Part shown: positions 32,945-41,240 of the stretch, piece by piece | Position numbering within the stretch: position 1 is the first letter of the stretch | Layout of the letters: each line of letters begins with the position of its first letter | NCBI RefSeq assembly: GCF_001665295.1 | Contig: NZ_LZSE01000136.1 | Location: 1 to 64,000 of the forward strand | Direction: 5' to 3' | DNA: 64,000 bases | Source of the DNA: Mycobacterium sp. 1554424.7 | Lineage (GTDB): Bacteria > Actinomycetota > Actinomycetes > Mycobacteriales > Mycobacteriaceae | Notes under the pieces: model-generated | Seen by the model: the letters and a program-made list of their open reading frames with translations, nothing else | Database searches by the model: none | Told to the model about the DNA's origin: nothing | Position numbers and translations under genes: made by a program

Positions 32945-34879
32945 ATGTCACTCGAGGCCGGCCAGGTGTTCGCCGGATACACGATCCTGCGGCTGCTGGG
33001 TTCGGGCGGCATGGGCCAGGTGTATCTGGCGGCGCATCCGCGATTGCCGCGCGAGGACGCGCTCAAAGTGCTCCCGCCGGAACTGACGGCCGACGAGGAG
33101 TTTCGCGCCCGGTTCGTGCGCGAGGCCGACCTGGCGGCCGGGTTGTCGCACCCGAACATCGTGAGAGTTCACGACCGCGGCGAAGAGGACGGCCATTTCT
33201 GGATCTCGATGGCCTATGTGCCGGGTACCGACGCGGGCCGGCTGGTGCGCGAAAAGCATCCCGGCGGAATGCCGCTCGACGAGGTGGTGCCGATCATCAC
33301 CGCGGTCGCCGCCGCGCTGGATTACGCGCACCACCGTGGACTGCTGCACCGCGACGTCAAGCCCGCCAACATCCTGCTGGCCGAACCCGACGGGCAGGCG
33401 CGTCGGGTGTTTCTTGCCGATTTCGGGATCGCCCGGCGCATCGAGGACGCCACCGGGCTCACCGCGACCAACATGACGGTCGGCACGGCGGCCTACGCGG
33501 CTCCCGAACAGCTGAAGGGCGAGCACATCGACGGGCGCGCCGACCAATACGCGTTGGCCTGCACGGCATTTCACCTGCTGACCGGCGCGCAACCGTACAT
33601 CGACTCCAACCCGGCCGTTGTCATCAGCCAGCACGTCAATGCCCCGCCGCCCGCCATCGGCGCGCTGCGGCCGGAGCTGGCATCGCTGGACCCGGTGTTC
33701 GCCACCGCGATGGCCAAAGAGCCGTCCGGCCGGTTCGCCAGCTGCGGGGAGTTTGCCGCCCACCTGGGCGGCCGGCCGCTCCCGAGCTTCGCCTATGCCG
33801 GCGAGATTCCGGTGCGCCCGGACAGCGAAATCACCCAGCCCTCGTTCGGTGTGGCCGCGCCTACTGTCCCGCTGCTGCCGAAACCCCCCGCCTGGAAGCG
33901 GTTGGGCCGGCGCCCGGCGGTCCTGATCCCCGCCCTCGCCGGTGTCGCGCTGTTGATCGCCGGCGGTGTCTTCGCGTCCGAGAAGCTCACCCAGTCCCAC
34001 AAACCGGCGAACACCGCGGCGCCGACGGCCAGCCCCGGTCCCAAGGGGCCGCCGCCCAACACGGGTCCCCTCACCGGCGTCTACCGGGCCGACTTCGCCC
34101 GGATCACCAGCATCGAAGGCATGCCGCCTCCGGGCGCCGCGCCGTCAACCGAAACCTGGGCAATCAGTTCGGCGTGCCGCCCCACGGGTTGCGTGGCGAC
34201 CGCGACGCGCCTCACCGGCGAGACTATGCAGGTGCCGACGATCGTGTTCGATCAGGTCGACGGAGCCTGGCGGTCCGTGACCGTCGGCTCGAGCACGTGC
34301 GGCGGCGGCAACGCCGAAGGCGAGATCTGGGAAACCTTCACGCTGCAACCGCGTCCCGACGGCACGCTCGCGGGGGAGGCCACCGAGATCATGGGCAAGG
34401 GCTGCGCCAACAAACGGAGCGTGACCTTCACCCGTACCGGAGACGTCGACCTCGGCAGCGTGGCCGACCCGAATGGGCTGCCGCCGCGGGTGGTGTCGCC
34501 GGCCGAGGCGCTGCACGGGCACTACCACGAATCGGACGTCACGCCCACCGGATTCAAGGGTCAACAGGACTACGTCGTACGCACGGACTGTCTTCGCACC
34601 GGCGATCGCTGCATGAGCTTTTTCCACGCCCCCCCGGCTTCGGCCATGGCGTTGGTGTTCGGGGCCGGGGAGTGGGTCTACGACCGCGAGTTCGACGGCC
34701 GGTGCTCGAAGGGCGGCACCGCGCACGTCAGGATCGTCGTGCATTTTCCGATGCCCCAGCCCGCACAGGACCCGGTCGCGTTGATCACCGGGCACGGCCA
34801 CGAGGACGTGAAGAATTCGGCGGGGACCAATTGCGGCAGCACGGATGTCGACGCGAAGTTCGCGCGCACCGGCGATTAG
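32945..34879 (+). CDS. receptor Ser/Thr kinase, PknF-type with duplicated ectodomain (paralogue 1)
   Basis: A 644-residue transmembrane kinase. The cytosolic kinase domain (residues about 10-275) has [16 protein letters not shown] (ATP Lys), [17 protein letters not shown] and APEQL, with Thr residues in [12 protein letters not shown] that are likely autophosphorylated. One helix (about 322-343) leads to an external region with two related modules, about 376-500 and 523-644. Each has a GxY start, paired Cys and an end of the type F(T/A)RTGD. The kinase half resembles M. tuberculosis PknF; the ectodomain does not. ATG 32945 is supported by the -10 box; GTG 32906, with GGAAAGGA upstream, is the alternative. 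It converges on pknE. Confidence 0.87.
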   Translation: MSLEAGQVFAGYTILRLLGSGGMGQVYLAAHPRLPREDALKVLPPELTADEEFRARFVREADLAAGLSHPNIVRVHDRGEEDGHFWISMAYVPGTDAGRLVREKHPGGMPLDEVVPIITAVAAALDYAHHRGLLHRDVKPANILLAEPDGQARRVFLADFGIARRIEDATGLTATNMTVGTAAYAAPEQLKGEHIDGRADQYALACTAFHLLTGAQPYIDSNPAVVISQHVNAPPPAIGALRPELASLDPVFATAMAKEPSGRFASCGEFAAHLGGRPLPSFAYAGEIPVRPDSEITQPSFGVAAPTVPLLPKPPAWKRLGRRPAVLIPALAGVALLIAGGVFASEKLTQSHKPANTAAPTASPGPKGPPPNTGPLTGVYRADFARITSIEGMPPPGAAPSTETWAISSACRPTGCVATATRLTGETMQVPTIVFDQVDGAWRSVTVGSSTCGGGNAEGEIWETFTLQPRPDGTLAGEATEIMGKGCANKRSVTFTRTGDVDLGSVADPNGLPPRVVSPAEALHGHYHESDVTPTGFKGQQDYVVRTDCLRTGDRCMSFFHAPPASAMALVFGAGEWVYDREFDGRCSKGGTAHVRIVVHFPMPQPAQDPVALITGHGHEDVKNSAGTNCGSTDVDAKFARTGD

Positions 34880-34907
34880 CGCGCATCACCACGCGAGCCT
34901 AACCACC

Positions 34908-34935
34908 CTGCGAAATCCGCCCCCATTTTTCGCAG
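34908..34935. terminator. hairpin between convergent kinase genes
   Basis: CTGCGAAA (34908-34915) and TTTCGCAG (34928-34935) are perfect complements around a 12-nt loop containing T-runs. It can serve both the plus-strand kinase and pknE as terminator. Confidence 0.55.
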
Positions 34936-34993
34936 CCAGGTTCGGCTCGCGGCCGGGGTCGCAGGGCCAAGGCGCGCAACGGCATTCCGCGCG

Positions 34994-36808
34994 CTACCCG
35001 AGCAGCTTGGTCAGCCAGGTCGGGTCCTGGTAGTTCACCGACTTGGTGCCGTCCCACACGAACGGCGTGCCGGTGGCGTTGAGCCCGGTCAGCGTCGCGT
35101 CCCCGGCCGCGGCCTTGGCCTTCGCGGTGCCGACGTCATCGCCGGCCTTGATGCAGTCGATCACGCTGGCGTCGACGCCGACGGTCTTGGCCAGCTGGGC
35201 CAGTTCGCCGTCGGTGCGGTCCTCGGGGGCGTCCTCCGCGGGCTGAAAGTTGCTGGCGAACAGGCCGGAGTAGAAGTTCATGTAGAGCTTCGGATCGTTC
35301 TGCGCCGCAACACAGTACGTCGCGGCCACGGCGCGAGTCGAGTAGTTCTTGCTGCGCGACTTGTCGTCGAGGAAGTTGAGCAGGTGATAGCGCACCGCCA
35401 GCTTCTTGTTGTTCACGGCGCTGTCGATGTCGGCGGCATTCGACCGGATGAAGCTGCCGCACGGCGGGCAGATCGGCTCGTTGAAAATATCGATGGACGT
35501 CGGCGCGGCCGAACTGCCGACGGACACACCGTCTTCGAGCACCTTGAGCTCCACCGCGTCGGGCGGGGGCGCCGCGGACGTCGAGGTGGAGGAGCGGGTC
35601 GGCGGGGCCGCCGACTCCCACGGATGCGCGGCAACGACGACCAGTCCGATCACCACGGCCACGACCACCGCCACGGCGGCGCCGATCCATAGCCAGGGCT
35701 TACGACTGCTCCGGGGCGGCTGTCCCCACAGCGGTGCGCCGACGCTGCCCATGTCGCCGGTGCCCCACGTGGGGGTGCCGGGCCAGCCCGTCGGCTGCGG
35801 CACCGGTCCACCGGCGACGGCGGATCCCGTCGGCCACCCCTGCGGCGGCGCGTCGTTCGCCATCACGGGCGGCGGCATGGCCGCGAAACCGCTGGGCTGC
35901 TGACCGGCGTACGCGGGCGGCAGCTTCGCCACCTGGCTGCGCTCCAAGATGTCGGTGGCCCGATCCTGATCGGGCGTGGCCAGCGCGGCGTACGCGGCCG
36001 CCGACAGGTCACCACACGTGGCGTAGCGCGCCGCGGGATCCTTGGCCATGCCGCGGGCGATCACGCCGTCGAAGGCCGCCGGAATGCTCGGGCGCGCGGC
36101 GCTGGGGCGCGGGATCGCCTGGTTGAGGTGGGCCCCCATCACGCTGATCGTGTCGCCGGTGTACGGCGGGGATCCGGTCAGGCACTCGTACAAAACGCAG
36201 GCGAGCGCGTAGATGTCGGCCCGATAGGTGACTTCGGCTTCGCTGAACCGTTCCGGCGCCATGTATTTGACGGTGCCCACCGTGGTGCCGAACTGCGTCA
36301 GCTTTTCGTCGGACGTGGCGCTGGCGATGCCGAAATCGACGAGATAGGCGAAATCGTCGGCGCTGACGAGGATATTCTCCGGTTTCACGTCGCGATGCAT
36401 CACCCCGGCGGCGTGCGCGGCGTCGAGCGCCGAGCCGATCTGGCGCACGATCGCCACCGCCCGCGGCGGGGACAGCGGCCCGAAGCGGCTCAGCGTGGCG
36501 GCCAGGTTGTTGCCGTCGATCAGGCGCATGTCCACGTAGAGCTGGCCGTCGATCTCGCCGAAGTCGTGGATCGGCACGACGTGCGGTTCCTGCAGCCGTC
36601 CCGCGGTGCGGGCCTCGCGCTGCATGCGCGAGCGGAAGACCGGATCGCTGGACAGCGTCTGCGACATCAGCTTGAGCGCGACGATGCGCTCGCGCACCGT
36701 GTCCTCGGCCTCGTAGACGTCGCCCATGCCGCCGCGGCCGACCAGCCGCCGCAGCCGATACGGCCCGAACTGCGAGCCCTCCCGCGAATCCGCGGTCGTG
36801 TCACCCAT
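34994..36808 (-). CDS. pknE: Ser/Thr kinase PknE with thioredoxin-like ectodomain
   Basis: A 604-residue receptor kinase closely matching M. tuberculosis PknE. The kinase domain begins GPYRLRRLVGRGGMGDVYEAED, with HRDVKPENILV, DFGIAS and a TVGTVKYMAPERF activation segment. A Pro/Gly-rich juxtamembrane linker and one helix (WLWIGAAVAVVVAVVIGLVVV) follow. The external C-terminal domain of about 180 residues has a DsbA/DsbG-like thioredoxin fold with EPICPPCGSF (CxxC) and GTPFVWDG (cis-Pro strand). PknE is linked in M. tuberculosis to nitric oxide and redox stress responses. ATG 36808 begins the conserved MGDTTADSREG. It is convergent with the first PknF-type paralogue. Confidence 0.93.
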   Translation of the reverse strand: MGDTTADSREGSQFGPYRLRRLVGRGGMGDVYEAEDTVRERIVALKLMSQTLSSDPVFRSRMQREARTAGRLQEPHVVPIHDFGEIDGQLYVDMRLIDGNNLAATLSRFGPLSPPRAVAIVRQIGSALDAAHAAGVMHRDVKPENILVSADDFAYLVDFGIASATSDEKLTQFGTTVGTVKYMAPERFSEAEVTYRADIYALACVLYECLTGSPPYTGDTISVMGAHLNQAIPRPSAARPSIPAAFDGVIARGMAKDPAARYATCGDLSAAAYAALATPDQDRATDILERSQVAKLPPAYAGQQPSGFAAMPPPVMANDAPPQGWPTGSAVAGGPVPQPTGWPGTPTWGTGDMGSVGAPLWGQPPRSSRKPWLWIGAAVAVVVAVVIGLVVVAAHPWESAAPPTRSSTSTSAAPPPDAVELKVLEDGVSVGSSAAPTSIDIFNEPICPPCGSFIRSNAADIDSAVNNKKLAVRYHLLNFLDDKSRSKNYSTRAVAATYCVAAQNDPKLYMNFYSGLFASNFQPAEDAPEDRTDGELAQLAKTVGVDASVIDCIKAGDDVGTAKAKAAAGDATLTGLNATGTPFVWDGTKSVNYQDPTWLTKLLG

Positions 36809-36971
36809 CGCCGACTCCTCACCCGCCGCCACGCGCCGCAAACCCGCACCGAAACGCGGCGTGCCAGGCATAAGGCTAATGGTTCGGGTAACCGCGGGGC
36901 ACGCTGAATTGCCAGAAAGCCAGCTCATTCGCGGTCGGCTGGCTACGACACCCGGGTGCCGGCGGGCCGGA

Positions 36972-37310
36972 TCAGCGGCATTCCTCGTCGCCGGTCTTTT
37001 CGCTGAGCCCCTCCCGCGACAGCGCCCGGACGAAGCCGTAGGCCTGCATCCCGGCCGGGCCGGGATTCCTGACGATCCAATCGTTGATCTTTCCCAGCGC
37101 GGAGGCCAAATCGTCGCGCCTGACCCGGATCAGGTAGGTCTTGCGGTCGTCCTGCGGATCGTCGATGGATTCGGCGACGGCGACGGGGTTGCGGAACGCG
37201 TAGGCGATCCCGTGCACGGAATCGTTGTTCAGCGCCCATTGCAGCTCGCCGGGCCGCAGCCGGTTCACCGCCAGATTGCGGAATTCGTCCTCGCCGTTCG
37301 AATCGCTCAC
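36972..37310 (-). CDS. conserved hypothetical protein, about 112 aa
   Basis: A small soluble protein: acidic N-terminus SDSNGEDEFRNLAVNRLRPG, then ALNNDSVHGIAYAFRNPVAV, YLIRVRRDDLASALGKINDW and a tail SEKTGDEECR. It has mixed alpha/beta content and no signal or membrane segment. I do not recognise the family. GTG 37310 is preferred because GAGGAGG lies about 10 nt upstream. It stands alone, downstream of nothing on its strand and 163 bp before pknE, so cotranscription with pknE is unlikely. Confidence 0.6.
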   Translation of the reverse strand: MSDSNGEDEFRNLAVNRLRPGELQWALNNDSVHGIAYAFRNPVAVAESIDDPQDDRKTYLIRVRRDDLASALGKINDWIVRNPGPAGMQAYGFVRALSREGLSEKTGDEECR

Positions 37311-37549
37311 GTCGCGGTCATCCTCCTCGTTGTGCCCGCGAGCAGAAGTCGGACGGCGATGGACTGAAGATTTTGTCGCGCAGGCAATTCGATGAAATTT
37401 TCCCCAAGCCTTCATCATAGGAAGACCCGTGCGTGACCGCATGCCGAGCGACCGTTCAGCAACTGCGACGGGCCTGACACCGACCGGTCGCGGCGACGTA
37501 GAGTGACCGGCGAGGCAAATCAGGTTGTCTGCGCCGGCTGCGAGGACCC

Positions 37550-38038
37550 ATGACCGAAGAACGCATCGAGACCCGTCGCACCATCGGAGCCCCGGCCGCC
37601 GACATCTTCGCGGTGTTGTGCGACCCGCAGGGCCACGTCGCCATCGATTCCTCGGGAATGCTCCAGGACGCCGAGGGCGAACCGGTGACGGCCGTCGGCG
37701 ACAGGTTTGTTGTGCACATGGACCGCGACTCGCTCAACGACTATCCGGAATTGGGCAAATACGACGTCACGGTCGACATCAAGGAGTTCGAAAAGGATCG
37801 GCTAATTTCCTGGACGATTCTCGGCCAGATCCGTCCGCAGATCGGCCACGTCTACGGATACCTTCTCGAGCCGGCCGACGACGGTGCGTCCACCGTGGTC
37901 ACGTCGTTCTACGACTGGTCGAACATCGACCCGAAGTGGCGGGACGCCGGGATTTTTCCGGTGCTCTCCGAGGGCGCGCTGCGGGCGACCCTGGGCATTC
38001 TCGACCGCACGGTCCGCCGAGGTTATCCCCGGGCCTGA
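37550..38038 (+). CDS. SRPBCC / polyketide cyclase-like protein
   Basis: A 162-residue START-like hydrophobic-pocket protein. RRTIGAPAADIFAVLCDPQGHVAID is the typical first strand and helix pair. VGDRFVVHM and KYDVTVDIKEFEKDRLISWTI follow, and the closing long helix carries ALRATLGILDRTVRR. Such proteins bind or modify hydrophobic small molecules or act as chaperones. A possible CGAGGA ribosome site lies 6-11 nt before ATG 37550. No pathway neighbour explains its ligand. It converges on the pyrimidine reductase gene, 8 bp away. Confidence 0.8.
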   Translation: MTEERIETRRTIGAPAADIFAVLCDPQGHVAIDSSGMLQDAEGEPVTAVGDRFVVHMDRDSLNDYPELGKYDVTVDIKEFEKDRLISWTILGQIRPQIGHVYGYLLEPADDGASTVVTSFYDWSNIDPKWRDAGIFPVLSEGALRATLGILDRTVRRGYPRA

Positions 38039-38046
38039 CGGCCGCA

Positions 38047-38721
38047 TCAGCGGCGATACTTCAGGAACACGTAATCGTCGTAGGTCAACGCGTGCTCGAG
38101 CCGCATCTCGATCGGCACGGACAGCCGTGCGGACCGCCGGCTGCCGACGGGCTGGTTCCCGGCGAGCTTCGGGGCCAGCGTCACGCAGATTTCGGCGACC
38201 TCGTCGGCCTCGACCAGCTCGTCGAGTAGGGTCGGGCCGCCCTCGCACAGGATGCGGTCCATGCCCTGCGCCCGCAGCAGGGCGACGGCGCGCGCCGGGT
38301 CGACGGAATCCTCGCCGGCCACCAGGATCCGCCCGCGCGGGTCGTGGCGCGCGGCCGAGCGCGCGCAGGTCACCACGATCGGCGGCTGCGTGGGGTCGCT
38401 GAACAGCCGGGCCGGCAGTTCACCGGTGCGGGTGATCACGGCGATCGGCGGCGGCCCGCCCCGTCGCACATCGGCGAGCCGCACCGGCCCGTAGTTCTCG
38501 GCGCGCGCCGTGCCCGCGCCGACCAGAACCACGTCCGCGAAGCCGCGCAGGATCCTGAGCAGCCGCTGATCCGTGGGACACGACAGCGGGCCGGCGCGAC
38601 CGGTGAACGCGGCGGCGCCGTCGGCGCTGAAGATCATGTTGGCGCGCACGCCGGGTGGGGGATCGGCGTAGAACGACGCGAGTTCGGCGATGTCGCCGAC
38701 GGCGCCCACGCGGGATGTCAC
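38047..38721 (-). CDS. RibD C-terminal type pyrimidine reductase
   Basis: A 224-residue member of the RibD C-terminal / dihydrofolate-reductase-like family. NMIFSADGAAAFTGRAGPLS, DVVLVGAGTARAENYGPVR, ILCEGGPTLLDELVEAD and LTLAP-type ends are diagnostic. These enzymes reduce a ribosyl-pyrimidine with NADPH in riboflavin synthesis. M. tuberculosis Rv2671 is a similar stand-alone protein, also known to substitute for folate reductase activity when overproduced. GTG 38721 begins one base after the flavin-reductase stop. The tight run permease, flavin reductase, this gene suggests flavin-linked metabolism, but the exact reaction is not certain. Confidence 0.8.
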   Translation of the reverse strand: MTSRVGAVGDIAELASFYADPPPGVRANMIFSADGAAAFTGRAGPLSCPTDQRLLRILRGFADVVLVGAGTARAENYGPVRLADVRRGGPPPIAVITRTGELPARLFSDPTQPPIVVTCARSAARHDPRGRILVAGEDSVDPARAVALLRAQGMDRILCEGGPTLLDELVEADEVAEICVTLAPKLAGNQPVGSRRSARLSVPIEMRLEHALTYDDYVFLKYRR

Positions 38722-38722
38722 A

Positions 38723-39220
38723 TCAGGCCTCGTGGCCCGGTTCCAGGTGGCGGACGTCGCCGAACGACACCCACTGCTCGAGCTCTTGCGGGGGGCGGCC
38801 GTCCACCGGTTCGAGCAGGTGCCCGACGTGGTCACCGAGGGGGAAACGATCGAGGATCTTGCCGGCGAACCAGGCGGCCGCGTCGTCGAGAATGGGCAGC
38901 TGCGCCGGGCCGCGATGCCAGGAGCAGCGGTCGAACTTGTCGATGTTGTCGCCGGTCTGGCTGCCGAACAACTCCGCGACGCCGAGATGCTCGTGGTCGA
39001 ACACGTGCACCGCCAGGTGGCTGGCCCCGGCGGCCACCCGGAACGTGTGGTTCTGCTTGGACAGACCGACCAGGAAGCGCGGCGGATGGATGCTGGCCTG
39101 GCTGGCGAAGCCGACCAGACAACCGGCCAGCACGCCGTCGGAATGGGTGGTGACGACGAACATCGGATAGTTCAGCAGCGCCACCAGCTTTTCGAAGGCG
39201 TCGGTTTCCGGCTCGGTCAC
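38723..39220 (-). CDS. flavin reductase domain protein (FMN-binding split barrel)
   Basis: A 165-residue flavin reductase-like protein. FEKLVALLNYPMFVVTTHSDG, GCLVGFASQASIHPPRFLVGLSK and TFRVAAGASHLAVHVFDHEH match the family that binds FMN and reduces it with NAD(P)H, often supplying a partner oxygenase. GTG 39220 starts 4 bases after the permease stop; the next gene follows after one base. The three genes therefore form one minus-strand operon. No partner oxygenase gene is in the operon. Confidence 0.82.
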   Translation of the reverse strand: MTEPETDAFEKLVALLNYPMFVVTTHSDGVLAGCLVGFASQASIHPPRFLVGLSKQNHTFRVAAGASHLAVHVFDHEHLGVAELFGSQTGDNIDKFDRCSWHRGPAQLPILDDAAAWFAGKILDRFPLGDHVGHLLEPVDGRPPQELEQWVSFGDVRHLEPGHEA

Positions 39221-39224
39221 CCGC

Positions 39225-40475
39225 TCAGTCTTCCCGTTGGGATCGCCTGGGAATCGTGTACGCCACAACACCGGCGCCCAGCACCGCCGCGCCGGACAGC
39301 ACCGAAGACAGCGGCAGCGCGCACGCCAGCACCAGGCACCCGACCAGCCCGACCGCCGGTATCGCGCGGCGCGGGCGGCCCTCGTCCGGCCGGAGCGTGA
39401 ACGCCGAGGCGTTGGCGACCGCGTAGTAGATGAGCACCGCGAACGAGGAAAAACCTATCGCCCCCCGCAGGTCTGCGGTCGCGGCCAACGCCGCCACCAC
39501 GACGCCGATCAGCAGCTCGGCGCGGTGGGGGACGCCGAACCTTGGGTGCACGGCGGCGAGCGCGTGGGGGAGGTGGCGGTCGCGCGCCATCGCCAGCGTG
39601 GTGCGCGAGACCCCCAGGATCAGTGCCAGCAGCGAGCCCAGCGCCGCGACCGCCGCGCCCACCTGCACGACCGGCGCGAGCCAGCCCATGCCCGCCGCCC
39701 GCACCGCCTCGGACAGCGGCGCCGACGCCTCTGCCAGTCGCCGCGGGCCCAACGCGGTGAGCGCCGCGACGGCCACCAACGCGTAGACGGCCAGGGCGAT
39801 CGCCAGCGCGAGCGGGATGGCCCGTGGGATGGTGCGCGCCGGGTCGCGCACCTCCTCGCCCAGCGTGGCGATGCGCGCATAGCCGGCAAAGGCGAAAAAC
39901 AGCAGGCCGGCGGCCTGGATCACGCCACCGACGCTGACACCGGACAGGCGCAGGTTCTCGACGCCGACGCTGCGGGAGGTGAATACGACGACGACCACCG
40001 CGGCCAGCACCGCGAGGACGACCGCGACGATGATTCGGGTCAGCCACGCCGACTTCTGCACCCCGACGTAGTTCACCGCCGTCAGCGCGACCACCGCGGC
40101 GACGGCCACCGCGTGTGCCTGGGCCGGCCACGCGTAGGCGCCGACGGTCAGGGCCATCGCCGCGCAGGAGGCGGTCTTGCCGACGACAAAGCCCCAACCC
40201 GCCAGATAGCCCCAGAAATCGCCGAGCCGCTCGCGCCCGTACAGATAGGTGCCGCCGGAGGCCGGGTAGAGGGCGGCCAGTCGCGCCGAGGAGGTGGCGT
40301 TGCAGTAGGCGACCACCGCCGCCAACGCCAAGCCCAGCAGCAGCCCGGAGCCGGCGGCGCGTGCCGCGGGGCCGAGCGCCGCGAAGATGCCGGCGCCGAT
40401 CATGGAGCCCAGCCCGATCACCACCGCGTCGAACAGGCCCAGGGTGCGGCGCAGCTCGTTCACGCGGCCAAACAT
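39225..40475 (-). CDS. APC-family amino acid permease
   Basis: A 416-residue inner-membrane permease with 11-12 helices. It has the APC start GLGSMIGAGIFAALGPAARAAG (substrate-binding unwound helix 1), SARLAALYPASGGTYLYGRERLG, LLFFAFAGYARIATLGEEVRDP and SRTTLAMARDRHLP. The family carries amino acids or amines with protons or sodium. The ATG abuts an ATCAAA/TTTGAT palindrome shared with the divergent ArsR-type gene, so it is probably controlled by that regulator. It heads an operon with flavin reductase and pyrimidine reductase genes. Confidence 0.84.
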   Translation of the reverse strand: MFGRVNELRRTLGLFDAVVIGLGSMIGAGIFAALGPAARAAGSGLLLGLALAAVVAYCNATSSARLAALYPASGGTYLYGRERLGDFWGYLAGWGFVVGKTASCAAMALTVGAYAWPAQAHAVAVAAVVALTAVNYVGVQKSAWLTRIIVAVVLAVLAAVVVVVFTSRSVGVENLRLSGVSVGGVIQAAGLLFFAFAGYARIATLGEEVRDPARTIPRAIPLALAIALAVYALVAVAALTALGPRRLAEASAPLSEAVRAAGMGWLAPVVQVGAAVAALGSLLALILGVSRTTLAMARDRHLPHALAAVHPRFGVPHRAELLIGVVVAALAATADLRGAIGFSSFAVLIYYAVANASAFTLRPDEGRPRRAIPAVGLVGCLVLACALPLSSVLSGAAVLGAGVVAYTIPRRSQRED

Positions 40476-40498
40476 ATCAAATCAGTTTGATGTATTCT
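40476..40498. promoter_or_regulatory. ArsR-type operator and leaderless promoter in a 30-bp divergent gap
   Basis: ATCAAA-TCAG-TTTGAT (40476-40491) is a perfect inverted repeat immediately before the permease ATG on the minus strand. TATTCT (40493-40498) is a -10 box 7 nt before GTG 40506 on the plus strand. One ArsR dimer could control both directions. Confidence 0.7.
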
Positions 40499-40505
40499 TC
40501 CCAAG

Positions 40506-41240
40506 GTGGCGGCAACCAAGCGGGCGGAAGTCCCAGCGCTGATGCAGATGGCGTCGCACCCGGTGCGCTGGGCGCTGCTGGCCGAGCTCGCCGTGGGCGA
40601 TCACAGGGTGCGGGAATTGGCCGCCGCCGTCGACGAGCCGCAAAACCTCGTCTCGTACCACCTGCGGCTGTTGCGTTCGGCGGGGCTCATCGACGCGCGG
40701 CGCAGCAATTTCGATGCGCGCGACACCTACTACCACCTGAACGTGGCGCGGTGCGCGGCGCAATTCGCCGGGGCGGCAAGCGCTTTGCATCCGGCGCTCG
40801 CGTCCGCTCCCGCACACCGGCCGGCCGGCTCGGTGCTGTTCTTGTGTTCCGGCAACAGCGCGCGCTCGCCGATGGCCGAGGCGCTGCTGCGCAAGAAGGG
40901 CGGGGGCCGCATCCGCGCCGCAAGCGCGGGCAGCCACCCCAAAGCGCAGCTTCATCCGAACGCGGTGCGAATCATGCGCGAGGTGTACGGCATCGACCTC
41001 GGGGGCGCCCGGCCACGGCCGTTGGCCGCGGTCGCGCGCCGGCGCTTCGACTGCGTGATCACGTTGTGCGACAAGGTACGCGAGTACGCCGACGACCATG
41101 GCGTGGCCACCACGATGCACTGGAGCCTGCCCGACCCGTCCGCCGCGGGCAGGGCGAGCTACCCCGAATTCCGGCGCGTGGCAAGCGAACTGAACGACCG
41201 CATCGAGTTCCTGCTGCCCACCCTCGCCGCGGAGCGATGA
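40506..41240 (+). CDS. ArsR-type regulator fused to low-molecular-weight phosphatase / arsenate reductase
   Basis: A 244-residue fusion. Residues 1-90 are a winged helix (MASHPVRWALLAELAVGDHRV, NLVSYHLRLLRSAGLIDARRS). Residues about 108-240 form an LMW phosphatase/arsenate reductase domain, VLFLCSGNSARSPMAEALL, with the catalytic P-loop C-x5-R-S and HWSLPDPS near the end carrying the general-acid Asp. Such fusions probably sense and detoxify arsenate or respond to a metabolite. The DNA-binding half lacks an obvious CxC metal site, so the effector is unclear. GTG 40506 has a -10 box 7 nt upstream. The stop overlaps the multicopper oxidase start. Confidence 0.85.
   Translation: MAATKRAEVPALMQMASHPVRWALLAELAVGDHRVRELAAAVDEPQNLVSYHLRLLRSAGLIDARRSNFDARDTYYHLNVARCAAQFAGAASALHPALASAPAHRPAGSVLFLCSGNSARSPMAEALLRKKGGGRIRAASAGSHPKAQLHPNAVRIMREVYGIDLGGARPRPLAAVARRRFDCVITLCDKVREYADDHGVATTMHWSLPDPSAAGRASYPEFRRVASELNDRIEFLLPTLAAER

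Noticed and set aside
34994-36808. pknE as part of the three-paralogue kinase family
   Set aside because: Its ectodomain is thioredoxin-like with CxxC and its kinase half is closer to PknE; only location is shared.
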